NCBI GenBank assembly: GCA_047602575.1
Contig: JASGGY010000003.1
Coordinates: 372,001 to 436,000, forward strand
DNA length: 64,000 nt
Source: UBA1366 sp047602575
GTDB lineage: Bacteria; Bacillota; Clostridia; Oscillospirales; Ruminococcaceae
Reading direction: 5' to 3'
In this document: positions 18,394 through 27,021 of the stretch, in pieces
How positions within the stretch are numbered: position 1 is the first letter of the stretch
Layout of the letters: the number at the start of each line of letters is the position of its first letter
Translations under genes and position numbers: made by a program
Notes under the pieces: generated by a model
Databases searched by the model: none
Told to the model about the DNA's origin: nothing
What the model saw: only the letters and a program-made list of their open reading frames with translations

Positions 18394-18458
18394 CCGCACA
18401 ATTTACGCAACACCCTGTTGATTAACTGTCAATTATGAAGTATAATCTATTTGTGCGG
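18394..18458. promoter_or_regulatory. Divergent promoter/operator region between MMPL and TetR genes
   Basis: A rightward promoter is formed by TTGATT (18418-18423) and TATAAT (18441-18446) with 17 bases between. A leftward candidate reads TTGCGT, 17 bases, TATATT on the minus strand. CCGCACAA (18394-18401) and TTGTGCGG (18451-18458) form an inverted pair flanking the rightward promoter and are good candidates for TetR operator halves. The whole gap 18317-18563 has no gene. Confidence 0.55.
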
Positions 18459-18563
18459 CAAATGCAACCGTCAATTTGTTTGCGGATGCACGTTGTTCAA
18501 CAAAAAATCGGCTTCGTGTCGGTTTTTCACCGAAAATTTACATTTGAAAAACGGAGGCTTTTT

Positions 18564-19148
18564 ATGAACAGCGACAAGCTTGACCGCCGCGTGAAATACA
18601 CCAACTACCGCCTGCGCGAAAGCCTAATCCGGCTGATGCAGACGCAATCGGTCACAAAAATCTCGGTCAAAATGCTCTGCGAGGACGCGGACATCAACCG
18701 CAGCACCTTTTATGCGCATTACGCCGACACCTATGACTTGCTCAAAAGCCTGGAGCAGGAGGTCATCGGCGAGCTGAAAACCTATATCAACGAGCACACG
18801 CAGGTCGGGCAGACGGAAATGACCATCCACGTGATGAGCCAGCTGCTGGCTTACACCAAGGAAAACGCGGCGCTGTTCAAGGTGCTGCTGAGCGAAAACA
18901 GCAATGTGGAATTCCGCAAGGACGTCATGGCGATCGCACAGGAAAAGATCCTCTCGGAGGTGCGCTGCAACCCGCACATCGACGCGCGCACGGCGGGGTA
19001 CCTGCAATGCTTCATCATCACCGGCGCGCTGGAGATCCTCCAGATATGGCTCTGGGACGGCACACCCGAGTCGATTCCGCATATGGCACAGCTGGTGACA
19101 AACCTCTTGTTCGGCGGCATTTCCCGCTATTTTGAAAAGCTTTCTTAA
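18564..19148 (+). CDS. TetR/AcrR-family regulator, likely repressor of the MMPL exporter
   Basis: The 194-residue protein has an N-terminal helix-turn-helix of TetR type (SLIRLMQTQSVTKISVKML, then DADINRSTFYAHYADTYDLLKSLE) and a helical C-terminal domain of the TetR_C_7 style (IITGALEILQIWLWDGTPES). The frame is open upstream to 18435, but the ATG at 18564 has GGAGG seven bases before it and starts the protein where family members start. It is transcribed away from the MMPL exporter gene across a shared promoter region, the usual layout for a local repressor. The inducing ligand is unknown. Confidence 0.88.
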   Translation: MNSDKLDRRVKYTNYRLRESLIRLMQTQSVTKISVKMLCEDADINRSTFYAHYADTYDLLKSLEQEVIGELKTYINEHTQVGQTEMTIHVMSQLLAYTKENAALFKVLLSENSNVEFRKDVMAIAQEKILSEVRCNPHIDARTAGYLQCFIITGALEILQIWLWDGTPESIPHMAQLVTNLLFGGISRYFEKLS

Positions 19149-19160
19149 AAAGAAACAGCG

Positions 19161-19190
19161 GGCGCTGATCGGCAACGCCCGCTGTTTGAC
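19161..19190 (+). terminator. Terminator of the TetR gene
   Basis: AACAGCGGGCG pairs perfectly with CGCCCGCTGTT around a nine-base loop, 15 bases after the stop codon; only a short T stretch follows. Confidence 0.75.
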
Positions 19191-19207
19191 TGTAGATAGA
19201 CTTTCCC

Positions 19208-19380
19208 AAAGGGGGCTTTGCCCCCTCTGGACTCCCTCACCAAAGGAGGCATGCCCCCCTTTGGAAACCCGTTGTTTCAGGGGTTGTACTTTGTATTATT
19301 TAGCAAATCTGTGCGCGCAATAGTTTGTGATTCCATTTGGGCGCTTGAAAAATGAGCATGCACTTTTCTTCAGTCGAACA
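19208..19380. repeat. Dispersed hairpin-rich intergenic repeat, copy C
   Basis: Lies in the convergent gap between the TetR and SDR genes. Like copy A it begins with a GGGGGC-TTT-GCCCCC hairpin, then ACTCCCTCACC. The CCAAAGG...CCTTTGG inverted repeat follows at 19240-19264, then AAACCCGTTGTTT, TACTTTG and, about 90 bases on, TTGAAAAATGAGC. No coding sequence is seen. Confidence 0.65.
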
Positions 19381-19405
19381 ACGGGCGTTCACCGGCAAGA
19401 AATTC

Positions 19406-20164
19406 TTAGATACCCATGATGCGTCCGCCCGTCACCGGAACATACGCGCCGGTGGTAAAGCCCGCGAGATCCGACGCGAGGAAGCACACCATGTTCGCGA
19501 CATCCTCGTCCGTTCCTCGCCGGCGCAGGGGCACCTGCTGCTCATAATCCGGATACGAACCGATGCCGGCGGTGCGCTCCCGCTCGCTGATGGTCCAGCC
19601 GGGTGCGACCTGGTTGACTGTGATGCCGTGCGGACCGGCTTCCTTTGCAAAACAGCGCACAAGCCCGTCCATGCCGCGTTTTGCCGCCGTGTAAGCCGCT
19701 GTGTTCGGGTCGCAGGCGGCGGCGCACTCGGTGTTCATCACCACGATTCTGCCGTAATTCTGCGCGATCATGTGGGGCGCAAACGCCTTGTACATCCACA
19801 CATTGTGCATCACGCAGCTGTTAAACTGGCTGTAGAAATCCGCGTCGTCCTGCTCGATGACAGTCTTCCAGAGATATTGCACAACCGCGTTGCAAACCAG
19901 AACATCCGGCAGCCCGAACTCCGCTTCGAGTGCGCCGCGCATGGCGAGAATGCTTTCCTTATCCGTCACGTCCGCCGCGACCGCGCACGCACGCCGTCCC
20001 GCTGCGGTCAGCTCTGCGACAAGCTCCTCCGCCTTTGTGCGATTCTGGTGATAATGCACCGCCACATCCGCGCCGCATTCCGCGAGCTTTCGGACAATGA
20101 CGCGCCCAAGTTCTCCCGAGCCGCCTGTGACAAGGGCTTTTTTACCGGTCAGATCAATTTTCAT
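19406..20164 (-). CDS. Short-chain dehydrogenase/reductase, atypical active site
   Basis: A 252-residue classical-length SDR with a Rossmann fold. The cofactor loop reads TGGSGELG instead of the common TGxxxGIG. The structural NNAG motif is replaced by CNAV, and the catalytic Tyr-Lys pair is in YTAAK. Thirteen residues before the Tyr, where the catalytic Ser normally lies, there is Thr (NTECAAACDPNTAAY). The C-terminal PVTGG segment is normal. Such changes may alter or reduce activity; a structural or regulatory role is possible. The substrate is unknown, and the nearest neighbours give no pathway clue. Confidence 0.85.
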   Translation of the reverse strand: MKIDLTGKKALVTGGSGELGRVIVRKLAECGADVAVHYHQNRTKAEELVAELTAAGRRACAVAADVTDKESILAMRGALEAEFGLPDVLVCNAVVQYLWKTVIEQDDADFYSQFNSCVMHNVWMYKAFAPHMIAQNYGRIVVMNTECAAACDPNTAAYTAAKRGMDGLVRCFAKEAGPHGITVNQVAPGWTISERERTAGIGSYPDYEQQVPLRRRGTDEDVANMVCFLASDLAGFTTGAYVPVTGGRIMGI

Positions 20165-20363
20165 ACCGCTCCGCCTTTCTGTGCTTCCCTATTATTTCAA
20201 TAAAACAATCAGCCGATTCCGCCGGTCGGTTCAAACGCTTTGGCTGCCGGCGAAATCTTTTGTTATTTTACCACAATCCCGTGCTTTTTTCAACTGCCGC
20301 GAAAAAACAGTGCGTGAATTTTCACAGCAAACGCAAAAATCCAGCCGCGCGGCGCAGTACGGC

Positions 20364-20392
20364 TTGACAAAATCCGGCGGGTATGTTAAAAT
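20364..20392 (+). promoter_or_regulatory. Promoter of tRNA-Leu
   Basis: TTGACA (20364-20369) and TAAAAT (20387-20392) are 17 bases apart, about 30 bases before the tRNA. A short hairpin (AACCGC...GCGGTT) lies between. Confidence 0.85.
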
Positions 20393-20423
20393 AGAAAAAC
20401 CGCTAGAAAAGCGGTTTCCATAT

Positions 20424-20507
20424 GCGGGTGTGGCGAAATTGGCAGACGCGCCAGATTTAGGTTCTGGTGGTTCACCCGTGCAGGTTCAAGTCCTGTCACC
20501 CGCACCA
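20424..20507 (+). tRNA. tRNA-Leu (TAG)
   Basis: An 84-base class II tRNA with encoded CCA. Acceptor GCGGGTG pairs with CACCCGC. The anticodon stem CCAGA/TCTGG encloses TTTAGGT with anticodon TAG. A long variable arm follows (TGGTTCACCCGTG region), and the T loop is TTCAAGT. Confidence 0.96.
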
Positions 20508-20545
20508 GTTAGAGGTCAGAAGTCAGAGGTCAGAGGTTAGAAGTT
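20508..20545. repeat. Short imperfect tandem repeat after tRNA-Leu
   Basis: Units close to AGAGGTCAGA are repeated three to four times directly after the tRNA CCA. They look like simple-sequence expansion without an obvious role. Confidence 0.5.
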
Positions 20546-20653
20546 TGGGAGGCAAGTTATCTGGTGATTGAAGTCTGTGTCTGAAACGGCGCGGGCTTTT
20601 CTTTTGCTTGCACGGAGGAATATGCTTTTTAGGAAGCATCCAACTTCGCCGTA

Positions 20654-21193
20654 CTAGATGCGGCAGCAATAACACCGCACTTCGCAGTTTCCAAAAAAGA
20701 AATGCGGATAGTCCTCCGCGCGCAGATCCTCAAAATACGTATGCATCACGCGGCATACCCCGCCGTGGCTGACCACCAGAATGTTCTGTTCCCGGCTCAG
20801 CGGCAGGATTTCATCCAGAAAATTGTATGCGCGCTGCACAACCCGAAAAATGGATTCGCCCCCGCCAAACCGGCACGCCAGATTTCGTTTGCCATCAATA
20901 AAGCGTTCGTCCGTATGATCGGTTGCCTCAAAGCAACCATAATCCTGCTCCGTTAAACGCGGGTCGGTGAGGCGCTTCGCACCGGTCTGTCCGGCAAAAA
21001 TCACGGCGGTCTGCTGTGCGCGCTGTAGCGGGGAGGTGTAAATCACGTCCAGCCGCCCGCCGGTGCGGGAGAATTCTTCCGCCGCTTTCTGCGCTTGTTC
21101 GATGCCGTGCGCATTGAGCGGGATGTCGGTGACGCCGCAGACCAGCCCTTGTTTGTTCATGTCAGTCTGACCGTGACGGGTGATAAAAAGCAT
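20654..21193 (-). CDS. Histidine phosphatase (phosphoglycerate-mutase-like) family protein
   Basis: A 179-residue cytosolic phosphatase. The phospho-accepting motif RHGQT is near the N terminus (ITRHGQTDMN), the second phosphate-binding Arg lies in SPLQRAQQT, the acid is in LTEQDYGCFE, and the second catalytic His is in VVSHGGVCRV. The length and motifs fit cobalamin-phosphatase-like or broad sugar-phosphate phosphatases; sequence alone does not give the substrate, and no cobalamin genes are near. It stands between tRNA-Leu and a small DNA-binding-type protein. Confidence 0.88.
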   Translation of the reverse strand: MLFITRHGQTDMNKQGLVCGVTDIPLNAHGIEQAQKAAEEFSRTGGRLDVIYTSPLQRAQQTAVIFAGQTGAKRLTDPRLTEQDYGCFEATDHTDERFIDGKRNLACRFGGGESIFRVVQRAYNFLDEILPLSREQNILVVSHGGVCRVMHTYFEDLRAEDYPHFFFGNCEVRCYCCRI

Positions 21194-21297
21194 GGGTTCT
21201 CCTTTTTGTTAAAGCGTTGTTTTGCGGTGAAAGCCGCTTTGGTTTTTGGGCACGGAAATCCTGCCCGCTTTTTTTGTGAGGAGCGGGCGCACGGGGT

Positions 21298-21492
21298 TTA
21301 TTCCGCGTATTCGGGTAAAAGCTTTGCAAGCTCCGCGCGGATTTTATCCTCGATGGCTGCGGCGATGAATGCGTTCATCGAGCCGCCGGAAATCTGCGCC
21401 GCCGCTTTGACGCGGTCCCATGTGCTTCGTTCCAGCTTAACGGGGCGGTATTCGTAAACAGGGCGGTCGCCGTCAGGCGCTTCCTTTTTCAT
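21298..21492 (-). CDS. Small ribbon-helix-helix-like protein, 64 residues
   Basis: The sequence YRPVKLERSTWDRVKAAAQI followed by SMNAFIAAAIEDKIRAEL has the strand-helix-helix pattern of CopG/Arc-type DNA-binding proteins. It also has the NAFI..AI segment seen in stand-alone and antitoxin members. No toxin gene is adjacent: the histidine phosphatase lies downstream on the same strand and a T-box leader upstream on the other. A weak site (GGAGTGTGATG) precedes the ATG. It is probably a small regulator. Confidence 0.7.
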   Translation of the reverse strand: MKKEAPDGDRPVYEYRPVKLERSTWDRVKAAAQISGGSMNAFIAAAIEDKIRAELAKLLPEYAE

Positions 21493-21651
21493 CGGAACAT
21501 CACACTCCTTTTTTCAATTATAGCATAAACGGACATAAAACGAAAGATGCTAATTCTACGAAATTGCGCCTATATGTTTGATATTTCTGTCGGTTCTGAC
21601 AACGTTTTCACATCGGCGCGGAAATATTTACGGAAAATACGGCTTCTCCCC

Positions 21652-21679
21652 TTGACAAAACCGCCCCGCATGGTATAAT
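21652..21679 (+). promoter_or_regulatory. Promoter of the alaS T-box leader
   Basis: TTGACA (21652-21657) and TATAAT (21674-21679) are separated by 16 bases. Transcription would start near 21686, giving a leader of about 270 bases before alaS. Confidence 0.85.
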
Positions 21680-21685
21680 AAAGGT

Positions 21686-21940
21686 AATAATCCACTGCGA
21701 TGATGGAATTACCCGAAACTGCGCGTTTCAGAGAGAAAGCGGCTGGTGTGAGCTTTCATGCGGCGTTCGGCGGCTAACCGGAGCTTCGTTGTGAAAACAG
21801 CGGCGTTTACCCGCGTTAAGGGTGTGAAAGTGATTCGGCTTCTGCCGGGTAATTTGGGTGGTACCACGGAGCTGCTTCGTCCCATGCACAAGACGCGTGA
21901 CGCGTCTGAACGCAAGGGCGGGGCTTTTTTATTTTTATAC
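21686..21940 (+). promoter_or_regulatory. T-box riboswitch controlling alaS
   Basis: The leader carries the conserved T-box element GGGTGGTACCACGG at 21856-21869 and, near the 5' end, the CAGAGAG motif (21727-21735 region) of stem I. At its 3' end is a hairpin region (AGACGCGTGACGCGTCT) closed by a T-run at 21925-21938. T-box RNAs sense uncharged tRNA and open the terminator when it is bound. Alanine codons (GCG, GCT) occur in the stem I stretch around 21755-21775, but I cannot say which is the specifier. The downstream alaS gene confirms the amino acid. Confidence 0.9.
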
Positions 21941-21958
21941 TTGAAAGGACTTTTTCCG

Positions 21959-24610
21959 ATGAAATGGATGGGACTCAACGAACTGCGCGAGGCATATCTG
22001 ACTTTTTTTGAAAGCAAGGCGCACCTGCGCGCGAAAAGCTTTCCGCTTGTGCCGGTCAACGACAATAGCCTGCTGCTGATCAATGCGGGCATGGCACCGC
22101 TCAAGCCGTATTTTACCGGGCAGGAAACCCCGCCGCGCAAGCGCATGACGACCTGCCAGAAGTGTATCCGCACCGGCGATATTGAGAATGTCGGCAAAAC
22201 CGCGCGCCACGGCACTTTTTTTGAAATGCTCGGCAACTTTTCCTTCGGCGATTATTTTAAAACCGATGCGACGGCTTGGGCGTGGGAATTTGTCACCAAG
22301 GTGCTGGAAATCCCGCAGGAGCGCTTGTTCGTGACGGTGTTTGAGGACGACGACGAGGCGGAAAAGATCTGGAACGAAAAAATCGGCGTTCCGATGGAGA
22401 AGATTTTCCGCATGGGCAAGGACGACAATTTCTGGGAAGCCGGCATCGACGGACCGTGCGGACCCTGCTCAGAGATTTATTACGACCGCGGCGAGGAGTT
22501 CGGCTGCGGAAAGCCGGACTGCACAATCGGCTGCGACTGCGACCGGTACATGGAATTCTGGAATCTCGTGTTCACGCAGTTCGAGCGCCACGAGGATGGC
22601 ACATATACCCCCCTTGCGCAGAAAAACATCGACACCGGCATGGGGCTTGAGCGTCTTGCCGCGATGATGCAGGGCGTGACCTCCATTTTCGACGTGGACA
22701 CCATCAAAGCAATCCGCGACCACGTCTGTGCGATTTCCGGTGCGGAATATGGAAAGGACGCGAAAAAGGACATTTCCATCCGCGTGATCACCGACCATAT
22801 CCGCTCGGTGACGTTCATGGCGTCCGACGGGGTTCTGCCCTCGAACGAGGGGCGGGGCTATGTGATGCGCCGCCTGCTGCGCCGCGCGGTGCGTCACGGA
22901 AAGCTGCTCGGCATCGACGGGCTGTTTCTGAAGGATCTGGTGAAAACCGTTGTGGACTGCTCGAAGCACGAGTACAACGAGCTGGAGGAAAAATACAGCT
23001 ACCTCGTCAAGCTGCTCACCAACGAGGAAAAGAATTTCAACGAAACCATCGACCGGGGCATTCACATTTTAAACAGCTACATCGCGAAGCTGCAGGAGAG
23101 CGGCGAAACCGTTCTCGACGGCGTTTCCTGCTTCACGCTGTCGGATACCTACGGCTTCCCGATTGACCTGACGCGCGAGATGCTCGAAGAAAAAGGCTTG
23201 TCCTGCGACGAAGCCGGCTTCCGCGCGGCGATGGACGAACAGCGCGAAAAAGCACGTGCGGCGCGCGGCGGCTCAAAATACATGGGCGCGGATGAAACCG
23301 TGTTTCACCGGATTCCGAAAGAATTTGAAACCGCATTTGTCGGCTATCAACCGCTTGAAGCCGAAGCGGCGCTTGCGTTCATCGCAAAGGACGACGAGCT
23401 GGCGGAAAACGCGGGCGCGGGCGACGAGGTGTACCTGATCTTCCCCGTTACGCCGTTTTATGCGGAAAGCGGCGGACAAGCCGGCGACACAGGGCTCATT
23501 TCCACCGTCAGCGGAACATGCGAAATTCTCGACACGGTAAAGGTCATCGGCGGAAAAACCGCGCTCAAGGCGCGCGTGACCGCGGGCGCGGTTGCAGTCG
23601 GACAGACGGCGAAGCTTTCAGTTGACCGCCGCAGACGGCTTTCGACGATGCGCAACCACTCCTGCGCGCATTTGCTGCAAGCCGCGCTGCGCGAGGTGCT
23701 GGGCGAACACGTGCATCAGGCGGGGCAGCTTGTGGACGCGGCGCGCCTGCGATTTGACTTTTCGCATTTCAGCGCAATGACCGCGGACGAGCTTGACCGC
23801 GTGACGGGAATTGTCAACCGGAATATTCTGGATGCGCTCGAAATTGACATCCGCGAGATGGCGATTGACGAAGCAAAGCATCTCGGCGCGATGGCGCTGT
23901 TCGGCGAAAAATACGGCGAGGTTGTCCGCGTGGTCACGATGGGCGGCGCGGAACGCGCTTCCGTCGAGTTCTGCGGCGGCACGCATTTAGACAACACCTC
24001 GAAGATCGGCTTGTTTAAAATCATCGGCGAAAGCTCCGTTGCCGCCGGCGTAAGGCGCATCGAAGCGGTGACCGGCGAGGGTGTTCTGGAGCTGATTGAC
24101 GAGATGAACGCAACGATTTCCAGATCCGCCGAAACGCTCAAGCTGGGCAACCCGAAAGAGCTTGTGAGCCGCTGTGCGGCGGTGATGGAGGAAACCAAAG
24201 CCCTCACCCGCGAAATCGACACGCTTGTCGGCGAAATCGCAAAGGCACAGGAAAAAGCGCTTGTTTCCGCCGCTTGTGTGGTCGGCACGGTGCGCGTTGC
24301 GGCGGCGGTTGTCGAAATCAAGCCGGATGTTTTAAAGAAAATGGCGGAAAACATCAAAGCGGCGCACCCCAACACGGTTGCGGTGCTTGCCGGCATTTCC
24401 GACGGAAAAGGCAATCTCTGTGTGGCTTGCGGAAAAGACGCGGCAGCGGCGGGTGTTCATGCCGGCAAGCTTGCGTCCGCACTCGCGGCGCTCACCGGCG
24501 GCAAGGGCGGCGGACGCCCCGACTACGCAATGGCGGGCATCGGTGAAATTTCCAAAGCTTCGGACGCAATCGTGGCGGCAAACGACGCGGTTCTCAAGAT
24601 GCTTGACTAG
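21959..24610 (+). CDS. alaS: Alanyl-tRNA synthetase
   Basis: Charges tRNA-Ala. The 883-residue protein has the full class II AlaRS layout. The N-terminal catalytic domain starts MKWMGLNELREAYL, with motif 2 region TCQKCIRTGDIENVG and motif 3 region GMGLERLAAMMQG. The editing domain has NHSCAHLLQ and CGGTH zinc-binding residues, and the C-Ala oligomer domain runs from about 750. The frame is open further up to 21758, inside the T-box; the ATG at 21959 is chosen because it begins where all AlaRS begin and has AAAGGA before it. Expression is controlled by the T-box. The HIT gene follows after 11 bases. Confidence 0.97.
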   Translation: MKWMGLNELREAYLTFFESKAHLRAKSFPLVPVNDNSLLLINAGMAPLKPYFTGQETPPRKRMTTCQKCIRTGDIENVGKTARHGTFFEMLGNFSFGDYFKTDATAWAWEFVTKVLEIPQERLFVTVFEDDDEAEKIWNEKIGVPMEKIFRMGKDDNFWEAGIDGPCGPCSEIYYDRGEEFGCGKPDCTIGCDCDRYMEFWNLVFTQFERHEDGTYTPLAQKNIDTGMGLERLAAMMQGVTSIFDVDTIKAIRDHVCAISGAEYGKDAKKDISIRVITDHIRSVTFMASDGVLPSNEGRGYVMRRLLRRAVRHGKLLGIDGLFLKDLVKTVVDCSKHEYNELEEKYSYLVKLLTNEEKNFNETIDRGIHILNSYIAKLQESGETVLDGVSCFTLSDTYGFPIDLTREMLEEKGLSCDEAGFRAAMDEQREKARAARGGSKYMGADETVFHRIPKEFETAFVGYQPLEAEAALAFIAKDDELAENAGAGDEVYLIFPVTPFYAESGGQAGDTGLISTVSGTCEILDTVKVIGGKTALKARVTAGAVAVGQTAKLSVDRRRRLSTMRNHSCAHLLQAALREVLGEHVHQAGQLVDAARLRFDFSHFSAMTADELDRVTGIVNRNILDALEIDIREMAIDEAKHLGAMALFGEKYGEVVRVVTMGGAERASVEFCGGTHLDNTSKIGLFKIIGESSVAAGVRRIEAVTGEGVLELIDEMNATISRSAETLKLGNPKELVSRCAAVMEETKALTREIDTLVGEIAKAQEKALVSAACVVGTVRVAAAVVEIKPDVLKKMAENIKAAHPNTVAVLAGISDGKGNLCVACGKDAAAAGVHAGKLASALAALTGGKGGGRPDYAMAGIGEISKASDAIVAANDAVLKMLD

Positions 24611-24621
24611 GGGGAGCAAGA

Positions 24622-24960
24622 ATGGACTGTCTGTTTTGTAAAATCATCGCGGGCGAAATCCCGAGTACGAAAATCTACGAGGACGAAAAGGTCTATGTGT
24701 TCGCGGACATCGCCCCCGCAGCACCCATTCACTGGCTGGCGATTCCCAAAACGCACATCACCGGCGCGGATGCGATCACGCCCGAAAACTCTGCGGATGT
24801 CGCGCGGATTTATGAGGTCGCCGCGAAGCTTGCCGCGGAACACCGGCTTGACAGCGGCTTTCGCATCATCACCAACTGCGGCGCGGATGCCGGACAGACT
24901 GTGCCCCACCTGCACTTCCACATCATGGCGGGGCGCCCGATGGCTTGGCCTGCCGGTTAA
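24622..24960 (+). CDS. HIT-family purine nucleoside phosphoramidase-like protein
   Basis: A 112-residue protein of the Hint branch: CLFCKIIAGEIPSTKIYED at the N terminus, KTHITG in the middle, and the histidine triad in VPHLHFHIMAGR. Hint proteins hydrolyse AMP-linked amides, including adenylates released by aminoacyl-tRNA synthetases, which fits its place directly after alaS (11-base gap). It is probably in the same transcript as alaS and so under T-box control. Full length, no oddities. Confidence 0.93.
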   Translation: MDCLFCKIIAGEIPSTKIYEDEKVYVFADIAPAAPIHWLAIPKTHITGADAITPENSADVARIYEVAAKLAAEHRLDSGFRIITNCGADAGQTVPHLHFHIMAGRPMAWPAG

Positions 24961-25002
24961 ACGATGCGGCGCGGATGACGGCTGAGATAAGGAGCTGATG
25001 AG

Positions 25003-27021
25003 ATGAAGCGGAAAACGGCTTTTGTCTGCTATGGGTTCATGGCGGGGCTGTTTGCCGCTTCTTTTCTTAACGTGCGGGCGGTCGGCGCGGCGGTGCTTCT
25101 GTCCGCGTTGGCTGCGGTTTGCGGGCAGTTTCTGTTCACAAGCCCCGCCGTCAGGGCTGCGGTGACGGCGATGTCCTGCGCGTTGTGTGCAGCGTTTGCG
25201 GTGAATTTCGTTTACACGGTTTCGGTTTATGAAAGAGCGCTGGCGCTTGACGGGCAGACCGTTTCCGTCACCGCAACAGTGACCGATTTCACGGACATCG
25301 GCGCGGACAAGTTTCTTATAACCCTGCGCGCGAAAACCGACGACGGAGTTTCGCTCAACCTCAACGTGTTCGCGCCGGCTGCTGACTGTGATTATTACGA
25401 CCGGGTGCGCATGACGGTGAAGCTGGAAAAGCTGACCGATTCGGTGATTTTCCCTTCAGAAAGCTACAACAAGCCAAAGGGGATTTTTCTGCAGGGTGCT
25501 GCAATCGGCACGCCGGTTTACACCAAACAGCCCGCGCTGCGTCCGCTTGCGGCAGTGCGGGACTACGGCGATTATTTATTCGGGAAAATCACCGGTGCGC
25601 TGACCGGCGATACGGGCGGTTTTCTGGGGGCGATGCTGGTCGGCGACAAATCGGCGCTTTCCGCGTCGGCAAAGCTGAGCCTGTACCGCGCGGGCATCGG
25701 GCATATTTTCTCGGTATCGGGCGCGCATCTGGTGATTGCGTCGGGGTTCGTGCTGTTTTTACTGCGCGCGCTCCGGCTGCGGCGCGGGGTTCAAGTTGCG
25801 GCGACGGAGGCCTTTGTGCTGGCGTTCTGCGTGTTCGCGGGACTTTGTGTGCCGGTTCTGCGCGCGGGCGTGATGATGACGGTGCTCAACCTGTCGGTGC
25901 TCGTCCGACGTAAGAGCGACCCCGCCACCCTCATCGGCGCGACGGGTGTGGCGCTGACCTTATTTTCGCCCTATGCAATCCGCGACGCGTCGTTTTTGCT
26001 GTCGATGGGCGGCGTGTTCGCGATGAGCGTGACCGCACCCTTTGTGACGAAGCTTTTGCTTTCCAAAAAACCGCGCCTGCGCAAGGCACTCGCGCCCTTG
26101 CTGACGATGGTGGTGATCACGGTGTCATCGCTGCCGCTGACGGTGTTGTTTTTCGACGAGCTGTCGGTGGTTTCACCGGCGGCGAACCTGCTGCTGATGC
26201 CGCTTTGCACGGCGGCGCTTGTTCCGGCGATTGTCGTCGCGCTGACGGGCGGAGCTGCGTTTGTCGCCGCTCCCCTGCTCGTATTCAGCGGGCTTTGCGT
26301 GAAAGCCGTTCTCGCAATCAGCGCGGCGCTCAATGCGATTCCTTACAGCTTTGTGCCGGTGGGGACGTTCGCGGTGAAGCTTGCGGCGGTGCTTGTCACG
26401 GCTGGCTTTGTGCTGGCGGTGCTTCTGTTCCGGCGTGGGAAGCCCGCGCTGATCACGGCGATGTGCGGGGTTTTCATCGTCACCTCAGCCGGAATGCTCC
26501 ATACTTCCATTACTGCGAAAACCTACTATGCGGCAGTGTTAAGCGACGGGGCATCCTGTGCGATCGTGTTTTATCAGGCGAAGGAAGCCGTCATTCTCGA
26601 TCTGAACGGCGGCGGGGACATCGCGGCGGCGTGCAAGCGCATTCTGTCCGGACAGGGCATCACGCAGCTCGACGCGGTGCTGGTGCAAAACCATGTGCAG
26701 AACAAGCTGGCGGTGTATGACGCGCTGCCGGTGAAGGCTGCGGCGTTCAACCCGCCCCTGCCCTTTGACAACGGCTTTGTGCGGATTTCCGGCGGCGAAA
26801 ACGGCGCTTACACCATTGAAATCAACGGCGCGATCATCCATATTTCTGAACAACCCGGCGACATCAGCGACGGCAGTGCGTGGGTATCCTACGGCGGCAC
26901 AGCCGTCGCCGCGGCGGGCGGGGCGGCTTACACCCTTTCCGCGGAAAACGGCGCATTTTTATTCACAGTCACCGAAAACGGCATCGGCGCAAGGAGGATT
27001 GGCAATGGGCTTGTATACTGA
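25003..27021 (+). CDS. comEC: ComEC/Rec2-family DNA uptake channel with degenerate C-terminal domain
   Basis: ComEC forms the channel that takes single-stranded DNA into competent cells. The 672-residue protein has two N-terminal helices, an OB-like outside domain (about 70-165), and the competence domain starting at LSLYRAGIGHIFSVSGAHLV, followed by about nine helices to residue ~500. The C-terminal part (about 505-672) stands where a metallo-beta-lactamase nuclease domain normally lies, but the HxHxDH metal motif is missing: the segment reads LDAVLVQNHVQNKLAVYD. The domain is probably catalytically dead. holA starts inside its last 17 bases. No other late-competence gene is in view. Confidence 0.88.
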   Translation: MKRKTAFVCYGFMAGLFAASFLNVRAVGAAVLLSALAAVCGQFLFTSPAVRAAVTAMSCALCAAFAVNFVYTVSVYERALALDGQTVSVTATVTDFTDIGADKFLITLRAKTDDGVSLNLNVFAPAADCDYYDRVRMTVKLEKLTDSVIFPSESYNKPKGIFLQGAAIGTPVYTKQPALRPLAAVRDYGDYLFGKITGALTGDTGGFLGAMLVGDKSALSASAKLSLYRAGIGHIFSVSGAHLVIASGFVLFLLRALRLRRGVQVAATEAFVLAFCVFAGLCVPVLRAGVMMTVLNLSVLVRRKSDPATLIGATGVALTLFSPYAIRDASFLLSMGGVFAMSVTAPFVTKLLLSKKPRLRKALAPLLTMVVITVSSLPLTVLFFDELSVVSPAANLLLMPLCTAALVPAIVVALTGGAAFVAAPLLVFSGLCVKAVLAISAALNAIPYSFVPVGTFAVKLAAVLVTAGFVLAVLLFRRGKPALITAMCGVFIVTSAGMLHTSITAKTYYAAVLSDGASCAIVFYQAKEAVILDLNGGGDIAAACKRILSGQGITQLDAVLVQNHVQNKLAVYDALPVKAAAFNPPLPFDNGFVRISGGENGAYTIEINGAIIHISEQPGDISDGSAWVSYGGTAVAAAGGAAYTLSAENGAFLFTVTENGIGARRIGNGLVY

